A stretch of 9,453 nt of DNA from Oscillospiraceae bacterium (GTDB taxonomy: Bacteria > Bacillota > Clostridia > Oscillospirales > UBA929): contig JAISVY010000049.1 of assembly GCA_031271325.1 (NCBI GenBank), positions 1-9,453 of the forward strand, given 5' to 3'. Position numbers and translations under genes: made by a program. The notes beneath the pieces were generated by a model. The model did not search any database and was not told the DNA's origin. It saw nothing but the letters and a program-made list of their open reading frames with translations. Below are positions 1-7,700 of the stretch, piece after piece; position 1 is the first letter of the stretch, and every line of letters begins with the position of its first letter.

Positions 1-294
1 CGGTACACCCTGTATTCCGACAGTGAAATGACCACGGTCATCAGCGGCTGGAACCCCGTAACCGGCATGTACCGGGAAGACGAACCCAACGCGCCGACAG
101 AACAGCAGGCGTCCCTGGAGATGCGCAAAGGCAAGCAGACCGGTAAAGTCATTACATACGCTCTGCCCGAAGGGGTAACGTCGATGAAGCTCTATCTGGT
201 GATCAGAGGCGCGCCCTATCTCGATACCGGCGGCTTGGTCGCTGCCGGGAAAACCAAGGTAACGATTACGCTCAAGCCAAAAGAGAAACGCTAG
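1..294 (+). CDS. C-terminal fragment of an unrecognised, probably extracytoplasmic protein (5' end outside window)
   Basis: The frame is open from the first base to the TAG at 292-294, giving 97 residues, and an internal Met at base 28 need not be the start. I do not recognise the family. The visible part is rich in alternating polar/hydrophobic beta-strand patterns (for example MKLYLVIRGAPYLD and KTKVTITLKPK), has no cysteine, no membrane segment and no catalytic motif I can name, and ends in a basic tail. This looks like the last beta-sandwich domain of a secreted or surface protein. The 'LYLVIRGAP' strand vaguely recalls the terminal strand of DUF6055/Svx-like secreted proteins, but that is a guess. 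It is followed 17 bases later by a strong terminator, so it is the last gene of its transcript and is not linked to the glycosyltransferase downstream. I am sure that it is coding and unsure of its role. Confidence 0.7.
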   Translation, partial: RYTLYSDSEMTTVISGWNPVTGMYREDEPNAPTEQQASLEMRKGKQTGKVITYALPEGVTSMKLYLVIRGAPYLDTGGLVAAGKTKVTITLKPKEKR

Positions 295-311
295 GGTTTA
301 GCAGACAAGAT

Positions 312-353
312 AACAGGGTTGCAACGCGGTTGGCGTTGCAACCCTGTTTCTTT
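312..353 (+). terminator. Rho-independent terminator of the upstream gene
   Basis: A perfect 16-bp inverted repeat (312-327 pairing with 333-348) encloses a 5-base loop, GGTTG, and is followed by a T-rich tail (TTTCTTT, 347-353). It begins 17 bases after the stop codon of the partial gene. There is no matching A-rich tract on the other side, so it should act mainly on the + strand. Confidence 0.93.
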
Positions 354-460
354 GCTGATTCCGCATCAATCTGTTGATTCATGAAAGTTGGGGATTTGCG
401 ATGTCGCGCCCTACACAGGACGTTGAAACCTGCGGCGCGCCGGGGTTGTCGCTTCCTAAT

Positions 461-490
461 TGTCCATTGTCAACTGTCCATTGTACATTG
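461..490. repeat. Short tandem repeat, ~7-bp period (TGTCCAT-like)
   Basis: Four successive heptamers TGTCCAT, TGTCAAC, TGTCCAT, TGTACAT, followed by TG. Units 1 and 3 are identical, so the array can also be read as two copies of a 14-mer. It lies in the non-coding spacer, within the possible miniature element. Confidence 0.7.
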
Positions 491-503
491 CCATGAGGCG
501 CTC

Positions 504-522
504 GTTCGCCTTACAGGCGAAC
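504..522. repeat. Small perfect hairpin GTTCGCC/GGCGAAC
   Basis: A 7-bp perfect inverted repeat (504-510 with 516-522) has a 5-base loop TTACA. It is followed by ACACACAATTTT, not a T-run directly at the stem, so it is not a clear terminator. It forms the middle of the possible element at 449-569. Confidence 0.55.
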
Positions 523-678
523 ACACAATTTTCGACACTTCATATATTGAGTATTAGGAAGAGAAGCGAAAAGTCAAGTGGGATACGAGAAATGGTATCT
601 ATAAAGCAAATGCGGGTAAAAGAATAACCCTGCCGGCAGACACAGGGCAGGGCGGCGATGTTTTTTATTGCGAAAACC

Positions 679-707
679 TATACAAACCGCTTCTTATGCG
701 TTATAAT
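679..707 (+). promoter_or_regulatory. Sigma-A-type promoter for the glycosyltransferase/kinase operon
   Basis: The -10 hexamer TATAAT (702-707) matches consensus exactly. It is preceded at the ideal 17-bp spacing by TATACA (679-684), which matches 4 of 6 positions of the -35 consensus. Transcription would start near 714, giving a leader of about 26 bases before the ATG at 740. No operator-like palindrome overlaps the hexamers. Confidence 0.75.
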
Positions 708-724
708 AAACCGTAAGCTAAACA

Positions 725-733
725 GAGGGAGAG
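725..733 (+). promoter_or_regulatory. Ribosome binding site of the glycosyltransferase
   Basis: GAGGGAGAG lies just upstream of the ATG at 740. The GGGAG core (727-731) is 8 bases from the start codon, which fixes the start used for the glycosyltransferase. Confidence 0.8.
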
Positions 734-739
734 TGATTT

Positions 740-1930
740 ATGAACATCGCGATCATCACCGACTCCTTCCCGCCGATGATGGACGGCGTGAGCCGCAGCG
801 CGCTGGGGTACGCCACAGCGCTGCATGAGGGCGGGTATGGGAAGGTGCTTGTGGTGGCGCCGCGTATGCCGAAGGAGCGGTATGACTACCCGTTTCAGTT
901 TTACGGATTTTCCTCGGTGGGGCTGCCATACCATGAGTACCGGGCGGGACTGCCGTATATGCCGAGGCTCAAGAAACTCTTCGCCGAACTTGAAATCGAG
1001 GTGATCCACGCCCATAGCCCGTTTGTTTCGATGACAATCGCGGCGAAACTGCGCCGCCTCTTTCATGTGCCCATTGTTTTCACCCAACACACCAAGTGGG
1101 ATTACGACATCTCCTGCGCCGTGCCGGTCAAGATACTGCAGCGGAGGATTGAGCGTTATGCCTACCGGAATATCGCGAAGGCCGACGAGGTTTGGGCGGT
1201 CAGCCGCGGCACGGGGGAGTATCTGACCGGGCGAGGGTTCGGGGGCGGCTACATCGTCATGCCGAACGCCACGGACTTTCCCCGGCGCGATGCCGACGCG
1301 GGGAGAATAGAAGCGATCAGCCGGCGGTATGCCCTGCCCGAAGACGTGCCGGTGCTGATCTGCGTATGCCGGATGATGATGTATAAGGGGATCGGCATCA
1401 CGATTGACGCGCTGGAGCTACTGCATAAGAACGGATTTGATTTCCGCATGTTCTTTGTAGGCGACGGGGAGGATCTGGGGAAAGCGCAAACGCTGGTGAG
1501 CGACAAGGGTTTATCCGGGCTGGTACACTTCACCGGGCGCATCACCGATCGGGAGGAACTGCGGGCGTACTACAACCGCGCCGGTCTGTTCGTGCTCCCC
1601 TCGGTATACGACAACGCGCCGCTGACCGTGCTGGAAGCGGCCGCTTGTTCGTGCCCGTCCGTGGTGGTACGCGGCAGTTCAACCGCCGAAATCATCGAAG
1701 ACGGCGTAAACGGGTTTTATTGCGAGGAAAACCCGCAGAGCGTCGCGGACGCGGTGCGGAACGCGTTCTCCGACCGCGAGCGGTACAACCGGGTGTCCGT
1801 TGCGGCGGCGGAACAAGTGTATATGCCGTGGGATAAGCTTATCCGGCGCGCGCATGAGCGGTATGCCGAAGTAAAACGCGCCTACGGCGAGCGTTCGCAG
1901 GACGGGGGTCATGCCGCCCGGGGGAGGTGA
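740..1930 (+). CDS. Family 4 (GT-B fold) glycosyltransferase
   Basis: A retaining, nucleotide-sugar-dependent glycosyltransferase of the GT4 family, 396 residues, a normal length for the family. The N-terminal acceptor-side domain shows the opening strand and glycine-rich loop (IITDSFPPMMDGVSRS, residues 5-20), a HAHSP turn (90-94) and FTQHTKWDYD (114-123). The C-terminal donor-side domain shows CRMMMYKG with R211 and K216 for the sugar-nucleotide phosphates, VGDGED (240-245), and YDNAPLTVLEAAA (290-302). This last is the E-x7-E donor motif, with D291 in place of the first Glu and E299 kept. There is no signal peptide or membrane span; such enzymes work at the inner membrane face. Overall it resembles the diacylglycerol glucosyltransferase/mannosyltransferase MgtA-like branch, so a lipid or surface-glycan acceptor is likely, but the sugar and acceptor cannot be read from sequence. 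It has its own promoter and is the first gene of a two-gene operon; its TGA lies within the ribosome binding site of the next gene. Confidence 0.92.
   Translation: MNIAIITDSFPPMMDGVSRSALGYATALHEGGYGKVLVVAPRMPKERYDYPFQFYGFSSVGLPYHEYRAGLPYMPRLKKLFAELEIEVIHAHSPFVSMTIAAKLRRLFHVPIVFTQHTKWDYDISCAVPVKILQRRIERYAYRNIAKADEVWAVSRGTGEYLTGRGFGGGYIVMPNATDFPRRDADAGRIEAISRRYALPEDVPVLICVCRMMMYKGIGITIDALELLHKNGFDFRMFFVGDGEDLGKAQTLVSDKGLSGLVHFTGRITDREELRAYYNRAGLFVLPSVYDNAPLTVLEAAACSCPSVVVRGSSTAEIIEDGVNGFYCEENPQSVADAVRNAFSDRERYNRVSVAAAEQVYMPWDKLIRRAHERYAEVKRAYGERSQDGGHAARGR
1923..1930 (+). promoter_or_regulatory. Strong ribosome binding site of the Venus-flytrap kinase, overlapping the upstream stop codon
   Basis: GGAGGTGA is a full-length match to the anti-16S sequence. 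Its last three bases are the TGA stop of the glycosyltransferase. Six bases (CTGTTT) separate it from the ATG at 1937. This arrangement predicts translational coupling of the two genes and fixes the kinase start. Confidence 0.85.
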
Positions 1931-1936
1931 CTGTTT

Positions 1937-4726
1937 ATGAAAAAAGCCGTTTTGCTCTTGATTGCCGTACTGACCCTGTCAGCGGCATGGGAGGTTTCCG
2001 CGCGTTCTGATCAGGGCGCTCCGGGAATAACCGGCACCGCCGCCGCGGAGGCGCTGATTGCCGGGAGGGACGGTTTTACATACGGTTACACCCCCTGCGC
2101 GGAAGCGTTTACACTGCCGGACGGCTCCGACGCGGGTTTTACGTTTAAGCTGTGCGGGCTGCTCGGCGAACTGTTCGGCTGCCCCTTCACCCCGGTGCGG
2201 TATGAGTCTTTCCCCGCGATGATCAAAGCGCTGCAAAACGGAGAGCTGGACTTCATCGGGAGCCTGACGCCTACGCCCGAACGCTTGCGGGCGTATAAGA
2301 TGACGCACCCGATCGCCGAACGCGCGCTGGGGCTGTTTACGCACAAAGAGAACCAAATCACTGCGGAAGCGGATGTGGACGGGGCTTCGCTCGGGTTTCT
2401 GTCCGGCACGGTGACCGCCGAACTGATTCAAAGCCTCTACGCCGTGACGTTTGAGAGCGTATACTTCGACAGTTTCGCAGCCGCCGCGGAGGCGCTGCGC
2501 GCCGGGGCAATCGACGCGTTCGTGACCGACGCGGTAGCCGACCTTTCCTTTGCGGCGTATGACTTTATCGTCTCGAAGGAATTTTTCCCGCTGGTTTACT
2601 CCCCCGTTTCGGTCAGCACGGCGAACGCGGAGCTGGAACCGATCATATCCGCGCTCAACGGTTATATAGAATCCGGCGGTATCGACGAAATATCCGCGCT
2701 GCACGCGGAAGGCAGGCGGGAATACGCCGCGTATAAAATGGAGACCTCGTTTACCGAAGAAGAACGCGCCTGGCTCGGCGGCGTTCTGTCGCGCGGCGGT
2801 ACGGTGAACGTCGCGCTGGAGGCGGACAATTACCCTGTCAGTTTCTACAACGAGCAGGACGGCGAATTCCAAGGCATCGCGGTGGACGTGCTCCGCGAGA
2901 TCGACGCGCTGCTCCCGGTGTCGTTCGAGGTGAAGACCACAAAAAGTTCCGCCTGGAACGAGATCATCGGCATGCTGGAAGCGGGAGAGGTGTCGATTGT
3001 TTCGCAGCTTTTATTCTCCGAGGCGCGGCGCGGACGTTTTTTGTTTGGTTCCGCACCGTACAGCTCCTCACAGTACGCGTTGATATCCAAATCGGACTAC
3101 CCGTCGCTCTCACGCTATCAGGTGATCAGCGCCCGGGTGGGCACGGTGCTGGGCACGGCGTATGAGGATATGTATTACGAGTGGTTTCCCGGCAGCAAAA
3201 ACAGCACGCCCTACGATACGCACGATCAGGGATTGGACGCGCTGGAGCGGGGGGAGATCGACCTGCTGATGGGTTCCCGGTATATGATGCTGATGCAGAT
3301 GAATTACCGGGAAAAGCCGGGTTACAAGATCAATGTGGGGTTTGAGCAATCAATGGATTCCCTGTTCGGATTTCACATCGACGAAACGGCGCTGCGCTCG
3401 CTGGTGGGCAAAGCGCAGGCGCACATCAATACGGCGGATATCGCGAACGACTGGGAGAGCAAAGTCTTTGACTACTCGCACGAGTTTTCAAGGAGGCTCT
3501 CGGTCAGCCTGTCCGTGTTTATCGCGCTGCTCTCGGCCGGTTTGCTGCTGCTGATGCTGGCGCTGAAACGAAATAGCCGTCTCAAGAGGGAAGCGCAAGC
3601 CGCGGAAAAGGCGAAAAGCACCTTTTTAGCCCGCATGAGCCATGAGATACGCACCCCGCTCAACGCGATTATCGGGATGGCCGGGATTGCCCAGAAGACC
3701 GACGATCCCGGCGAGACGAACAACGCCGTCGATCAGATTCTCGCGGCTTCCACCCATCTTCTCGGGATGCTGAACGCCGTGCTGGATATGTCCAAGATTG
3801 AATCGGGCAAGTTCGAGCTGGTTCACAAGCCGTTCCGCATGGCCGACGCGTACCGGGAGATTTTAGCCATTATCGAGCAGCGCTGCCGGGAAAAAGACGT
3901 GCGTTTTCTCCACAATTTTGAGGAAGTGCGCGACATGACGCTGATCGGCGACAAGATGCGGGTCAATCAGGTGCTTGTGAACCTGCTGGGCAACGCGGTG
4001 AAGTTTACCGAAAGCGGCGGCGAGGTGCGCTTCAATGTCCGCGTAAAAGCAGAAGACGAAACGTCCGCGTTGATCCGCTACGAGATTTCCGACAGCGGAA
4101 TCGGGATGTCCGAAGAGCAGCTCGGCAGGGTCTTTACGCCGTTTGAGCAATCGGACAGCTCAATCGCGTTGAAATATGGCGGCACGGGGTTGGGGCTCGC
4201 CATCAGCCAAAACCTGATCGGCATGATGGGCGGCGAGATACGCGCGGAAAGCGCGCCCGGCTCCGGCTCCGTCTTTTCCTTCGAACTGCACTTTGAAAAA
4301 GGCGAAACCGAAGAGGTGCCGCCGCTCAACATAGACCTGACCGGAAAGACCGTCCTGATCGTGGAAGACATTGAAATCAACCGGGTCATCTTACGCGCGA
4401 ACCTGCCGGGAGCCGACATTTACGAAGCGGAAAACGGCCTGAGCGCCGTGGAGACGTTCCGTTCCTACGGAGCGGGGTTTTTCGACGTGATCTTCATGGA
4501 CATCTCCATGCCGGTGATGGACGGTTACCAAGCGGCGCGGGAAATCCGCGCGGCGCAGCAAGAGGACGCAAAAAGCGTCCCCATCATCGCGATGACCGCG
4601 AACGTATTCCAGGAAGATTTGGACAACGCCGCCGAAGCGGGCATGAACGGGCATCTGGCAAAACCGATCAACATGTCGGCGCTGCAAGAAACCCTCGCGG
4701 GGGTATTTATGACAACCGCTCGATAG
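1937..4726 (+). CDS. Hybrid sensor histidine kinase with two periplasmic Venus-flytrap (SBP_bac_3) domains and a C-terminal receiver
   Basis: A 929-residue BvgS/EvgS-like membrane kinase. Order: signal peptide (1 to ~22, KK then a hydrophobic run); first binding-protein domain (~46-265) with the amino-acid-receptor signature TPTPER (R116) and the later aspartate in FVTDAVA (D198); second binding-protein domain (~288-515) with NVALEADNYPVSF at its start and FLFGSAPYS (368-376); one membrane span (~521-543); short basic linker; HisKA with SHEIRTP (phospho-acceptor H569); HATPase_c with N682/N686, DSGIG (719-723), FTPFEQ (733-738) and GGTGLGL (748-754); receiver (~804-922) with E810/D811, phospho-acceptor D855, T887 and K909. 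All catalytic residues are present. Unlike BvgS there is no PAS before the HisKA and no Hpt at the end, so the receiver needs an Hpt in trans. It probably senses an amino acid or similar solute outside the membrane. It is coupled to the glycosyltransferase upstream, and its final 20 bp overlap the end of the opposing kinase gene. Confidence 0.94.
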   Translation: MKKAVLLLIAVLTLSAAWEVSARSDQGAPGITGTAAAEALIAGRDGFTYGYTPCAEAFTLPDGSDAGFTFKLCGLLGELFGCPFTPVRYESFPAMIKALQNGELDFIGSLTPTPERLRAYKMTHPIAERALGLFTHKENQITAEADVDGASLGFLSGTVTAELIQSLYAVTFESVYFDSFAAAAEALRAGAIDAFVTDAVADLSFAAYDFIVSKEFFPLVYSPVSVSTANAELEPIISALNGYIESGGIDEISALHAEGRREYAAYKMETSFTEEERAWLGGVLSRGGTVNVALEADNYPVSFYNEQDGEFQGIAVDVLREIDALLPVSFEVKTTKSSAWNEIIGMLEAGEVSIVSQLLFSEARRGRFLFGSAPYSSSQYALISKSDYPSLSRYQVISARVGTVLGTAYEDMYYEWFPGSKNSTPYDTHDQGLDALERGEIDLLMGSRYMMLMQMNYREKPGYKINVGFEQSMDSLFGFHIDETALRSLVGKAQAHINTADIANDWESKVFDYSHEFSRRLSVSLSVFIALLSAGLLLLMLALKRNSRLKREAQAAEKAKSTFLARMSHEIRTPLNAIIGMAGIAQKTDDPGETNNAVDQILAASTHLLGMLNAVLDMSKIESGKFELVHKPFRMADAYREILAIIEQRCREKDVRFLHNFEEVRDMTLIGDKMRVNQVLVNLLGNAVKFTESGGEVRFNVRVKAEDETSALIRYEISDSGIGMSEEQLGRVFTPFEQSDSSIALKYGGTGLGLAISQNLIGMMGGEIRAESAPGSGSVFSFELHFEKGETEEVPPLNIDLTGKTVLIVEDIEINRVILRANLPGADIYEAENGLSAVETFRSYGAGFFDVIFMDISMPVMDGYQAAREIRAAQQEDAKSVPIIAMTANVFQEDLDNAAEAGMNGHLAKPINMSALQETLAGVFMTTAR

Positions 4727-7700
4727 CGTCCTCCGCCATGATCCCCGCGTCTTCGAAGCTGCTATGCAGCAGGTGTTCGGCGATGGCATCGAGCAGCTCG
4801 TTGGTCGCGTCTGTCCAGGAGTATCTGCGAAGTTCTGCCAGCGCGTCCTTCGCGGGTCTTTTGTTGTAGACGGCGCAGGCTTTGGCGATGGCCGCGAGCT
4901 TTTTGCGCAGCAGCGCCGTGTTTTCTGCGACCGCTGCGCCGGATTCGCTGCGGATTTCGTATTTCTCGGTCAGTTCGTCGGTCAAGGCGAGGAGCTTTTG
5001 GGTAAAGAGCGGGGTTTCGGTGGAGATCACCGAGAGGTCGCGCCCGCGCACCGACTCTTCCAGCCGCAGCGCGAAATCGGAGAGCGACTGCTGACCGATG
5101 CTGGCTAAGGCGCTTTTCATGGCGTGTACGTTGATGATATAGGTGTTGATGTCTTCGTCGGAAAATGGGTCGTTCTTCGTGTGCAGCTTATTGAGAATCG
5201 CCGCCGCTTTGCACGCGTCCCTTATGAAGATTCGCGCGAGTTCGGGGTCGATCCCCGCGGGTTTGAGCTGTTCGTCGATGTCCCTCTTCTGGTTTCGCGC
5301 GGCTTCCACAACCTCGCGCGGGTATTTGTCGCGAATCATTTTGTTCAGCACGTCATTGAGCTGGCGGGTATTGATCGGCTTGGAGATGAAGCCGTCAAAG
5401 CCGTTTTCCATAAAGAACGCCAGCTGACCGGTCACGGCGTTGGCTGTCAGCGCCACCACAGGCCGGGTATATCCCGCCGCCCGCAGACGCTTCGTGGTTT
5501 CCACGCCGTCCATTTTCGGCATCATTTGATCCATGAACACGATGTCGTAGACGCGCCCCTCTTCGATTTTCTGAATGGTTTCCGCTCCGCTCTGCGCCGT
5601 CTCGATCGAAAGCCCGTACGGAGCCATCAAACCCCTCGCCACATACGTGTTGGACTCTACGTCGTCTACAATCAGCACACGCCCGTAGGGCATGTACTCG
5701 CGCTTGAACTGGTTTTTCTGCAGTTTTGCCGACGGGTCGATGCGGAACTGCTGCAAACTGCGTACGGTTTCGTGCCCCAGCGTGTCAAAACCAACCCGTA
5801 TCTGCGGCAGTCGTACGGTGAACGTCGTGCCTTTGCCCGGCTCGCTCTCCACCTCGATGCTGCCCTTCATCATGTGCACAAGGTTCTGCGTGATGTTCAT
5901 CCCAAGCCCCGTACCTTCGCTGTGGCGGGTGTGCTCGGTGGTGAAGCGGGAATAGGCGTCGAAAATGGTTTCCGTTTGCTCTTTTGTCATGCCGATGCCG
6001 GTATCGGTCACGCGGATGATCATGACGACGTCGAGCCGCTCTTCCTCCGTCTCCGCACAGACAGACAGGGTGACAAACCCTTTTTCGGTATACTTGAACG
6101 CGTTGGAGAGCAGATTGCTCAGAATCTGCTTGATACGCAGCTCGTCGCCGAGCATGACGCACGGTATGTCTTCGGCAATCTTGAGCCGGAACTCAATCGG
6201 TTTGCTGCCGCGCAGCATCAGGTTGAGCTGCGCGGAATCGTTGATTAAGCTGGCCGTTTCGTATTTCACCGGCAGCAGCTCCATTTTACCCGCTTCGATC
6301 TTGGAGAGGTTCAGGATGTCGTTGATGATATGCAGCAGGGTGTGCCCGGAGTTATACACCCAGCTGAACGCCTCCTGCGCGCGGTACGGGAGCGTCTCGT
6401 CCATCAGCTGCATTTCGGTGATTCCGAGAATCGCGTTCAGGGGCGTACGCATCTCGTGGCTCATGGCGGCGACGAATTTCCCCTTGGCTTTGTTGCTCTC
6501 CTCGGCGATTTCGATTCTCTGCATCTCGCGTACCATGGCTTTTAGCTGCCGGAGATCCCGGATATAACCAGCGACGATATATTCGTCTCTGCTTTTCACC
6601 CGCACAAGCACGATTTCTGTGGGAATAAGCTCCCCTCCGAGCGTTTGATGCAGAAACTCCGTGCGGAAATAACCCCGTTCAAACGCGTGGGCGACGTTTT
6701 TGAAAATCTCTTCCTGCGAATTCGCGCCGCCCGGTTGAATCTCCGGCGCCAATCCGCCGAAATGGTCAATAAACTCTTTTTTGCTCGAAAGCTCAAAGAG
6801 CTTGATCGCCTCCTCGTTGCAATCGACGATGCGCATCGAGCTGTCGATCAGGCAGCAGCAGAGGGGCGTCGCGTCCAGCATAATCTGCGTGCGCTCGTCC
6901 GCTTCCCGCAGCTTTTCGGCAGCCGCTTTCTGCTCCCTCATATCGCGCACATAGCCCGAAAGGAAGGGCGCGCCGTCCAGCTCGACTTTAATCAGCGTGA
7001 CTTCGCACGGAATCAGGTCGCCCGCCGCGTTTTGATGCATCCATTCAAAATGAAGGCGGTCCTGCGCGAACGCGTTTTCGATGTATTCTGTCGCGAGTTT
7101 TCTTGAAAGGCGACCGTCCGGCTGTTTTTCGGGTGAAAAGCGGTAGAAGTGCAGAAGGTAATCTTCTTTTTTCTGCAGACCGAACAGATCCAGCGTCTCC
7201 TGATTGCAATCGGCGGCGTAACCGTCTTGATCGATCAGGCATGTGCTGAGCGGCAGCACTTCGAACATAATGCGCGAGCGCTCGTCCGCGCGGGCTTTCA
7301 GCGCGATCATGCGGAGCAGCACCGCGCTCAGCAGCAAAGCCAATATGCCGCCCACGCCAATGAGAAACACCAACAGTGAACGCGTACTGCCGTAGTACGC
7401 GTCCTTGGGCGTGATCACGCCCACATACCATCCTATGTCGATCCGCTCGAAGAACGCGATGCATACAACGCCCTGATAGTTAACGAATTCCCGCTCATAG
7501 ACCGAGCCTGTACGCCTCAGTTCGTCGGTGAGCGGGAGCATGGCGCTGTTGACTTCGCGGACAGAGTGGTTATAGAAGTCCGGGTTTGGGTGGGCGATGA
7601 TGTCCATATTCTGGTTGAGCAGCGTACCGTATCCGCCCTCGGCCAGATGCAAGTCAACCGCGTACGAACGGGCGCGAACCGGCTCTACGTTCAGGCAGAC

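Larger units (their letters stand above)
449..569. repeat. Possible miniature element with imperfect terminal inverted repeats
   Basis: The left end reads TCGCTTCCTAAT (449-460). The right end, read on the other strand, gives TCGCTTC, a short insertion, then CTTCCTAAT (553-569). The 9-bp core CTTCCTAAT/ATTAGGAAG is exact (452-460 with 553-561). Between the ends sit the heptamer repeats and a central hairpin. No open frame lies inside, so if mobile it would depend on a transposase elsewhere. Non-coding DNA of this size can show such a match by chance, hence the low confidence. Confidence 0.35.
354..678. other. Non-coding spacer between terminator and glycosyltransferase promoter
   Basis: About 325 bases with no convincing reading frame on either strand and lower GC than the flanking genes. 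It contains a 7-bp-period tandem repeat (461-490), a 7-bp hairpin (504-522) and inverted repeats at 449-460 and 553-569 that may mark a small mobile or dispersed element. It also has an imperfect CCCTGCC/GGCAGGG hairpin (628-652) that lies too far from the following T-run to be a normal terminator. I see no tRNA-like or riboswitch-like structure that I can name. Confidence 0.6.

Noticed and set aside
531..557. TTCGAC...TATTAG as a second promoter upstream of the glycosyltransferase
   Set aside because: The spacer is only about 15 bp and both hexamers match poorly; the site at 679-707 is far better and closer.
628..666. Hairpin CCCTGCC/GGCAGGG (628-652) followed by TTTTTT (661-666), as a terminator
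   Set aside because: The loop is 11 bases and the T-run begins 8 bases after the stem; also no gene ends just upstream. It is not a normal intrinsic terminator.
1979..2872. Long - strand open frame opposite the Venus-flytrap domains
   Set aside because: It is the mirror of a well-supported coding region, Arg-rich and without motifs or a ribosome binding site.
5124..6248. Long + strand open frame opposite the dCache kinase
   Set aside because: It lies wholly antisense to a gene with complete kinase and receiver motifs, has a biased His/Arg/Val-rich composition and no recognisable domain; it is a by-product of high GC.
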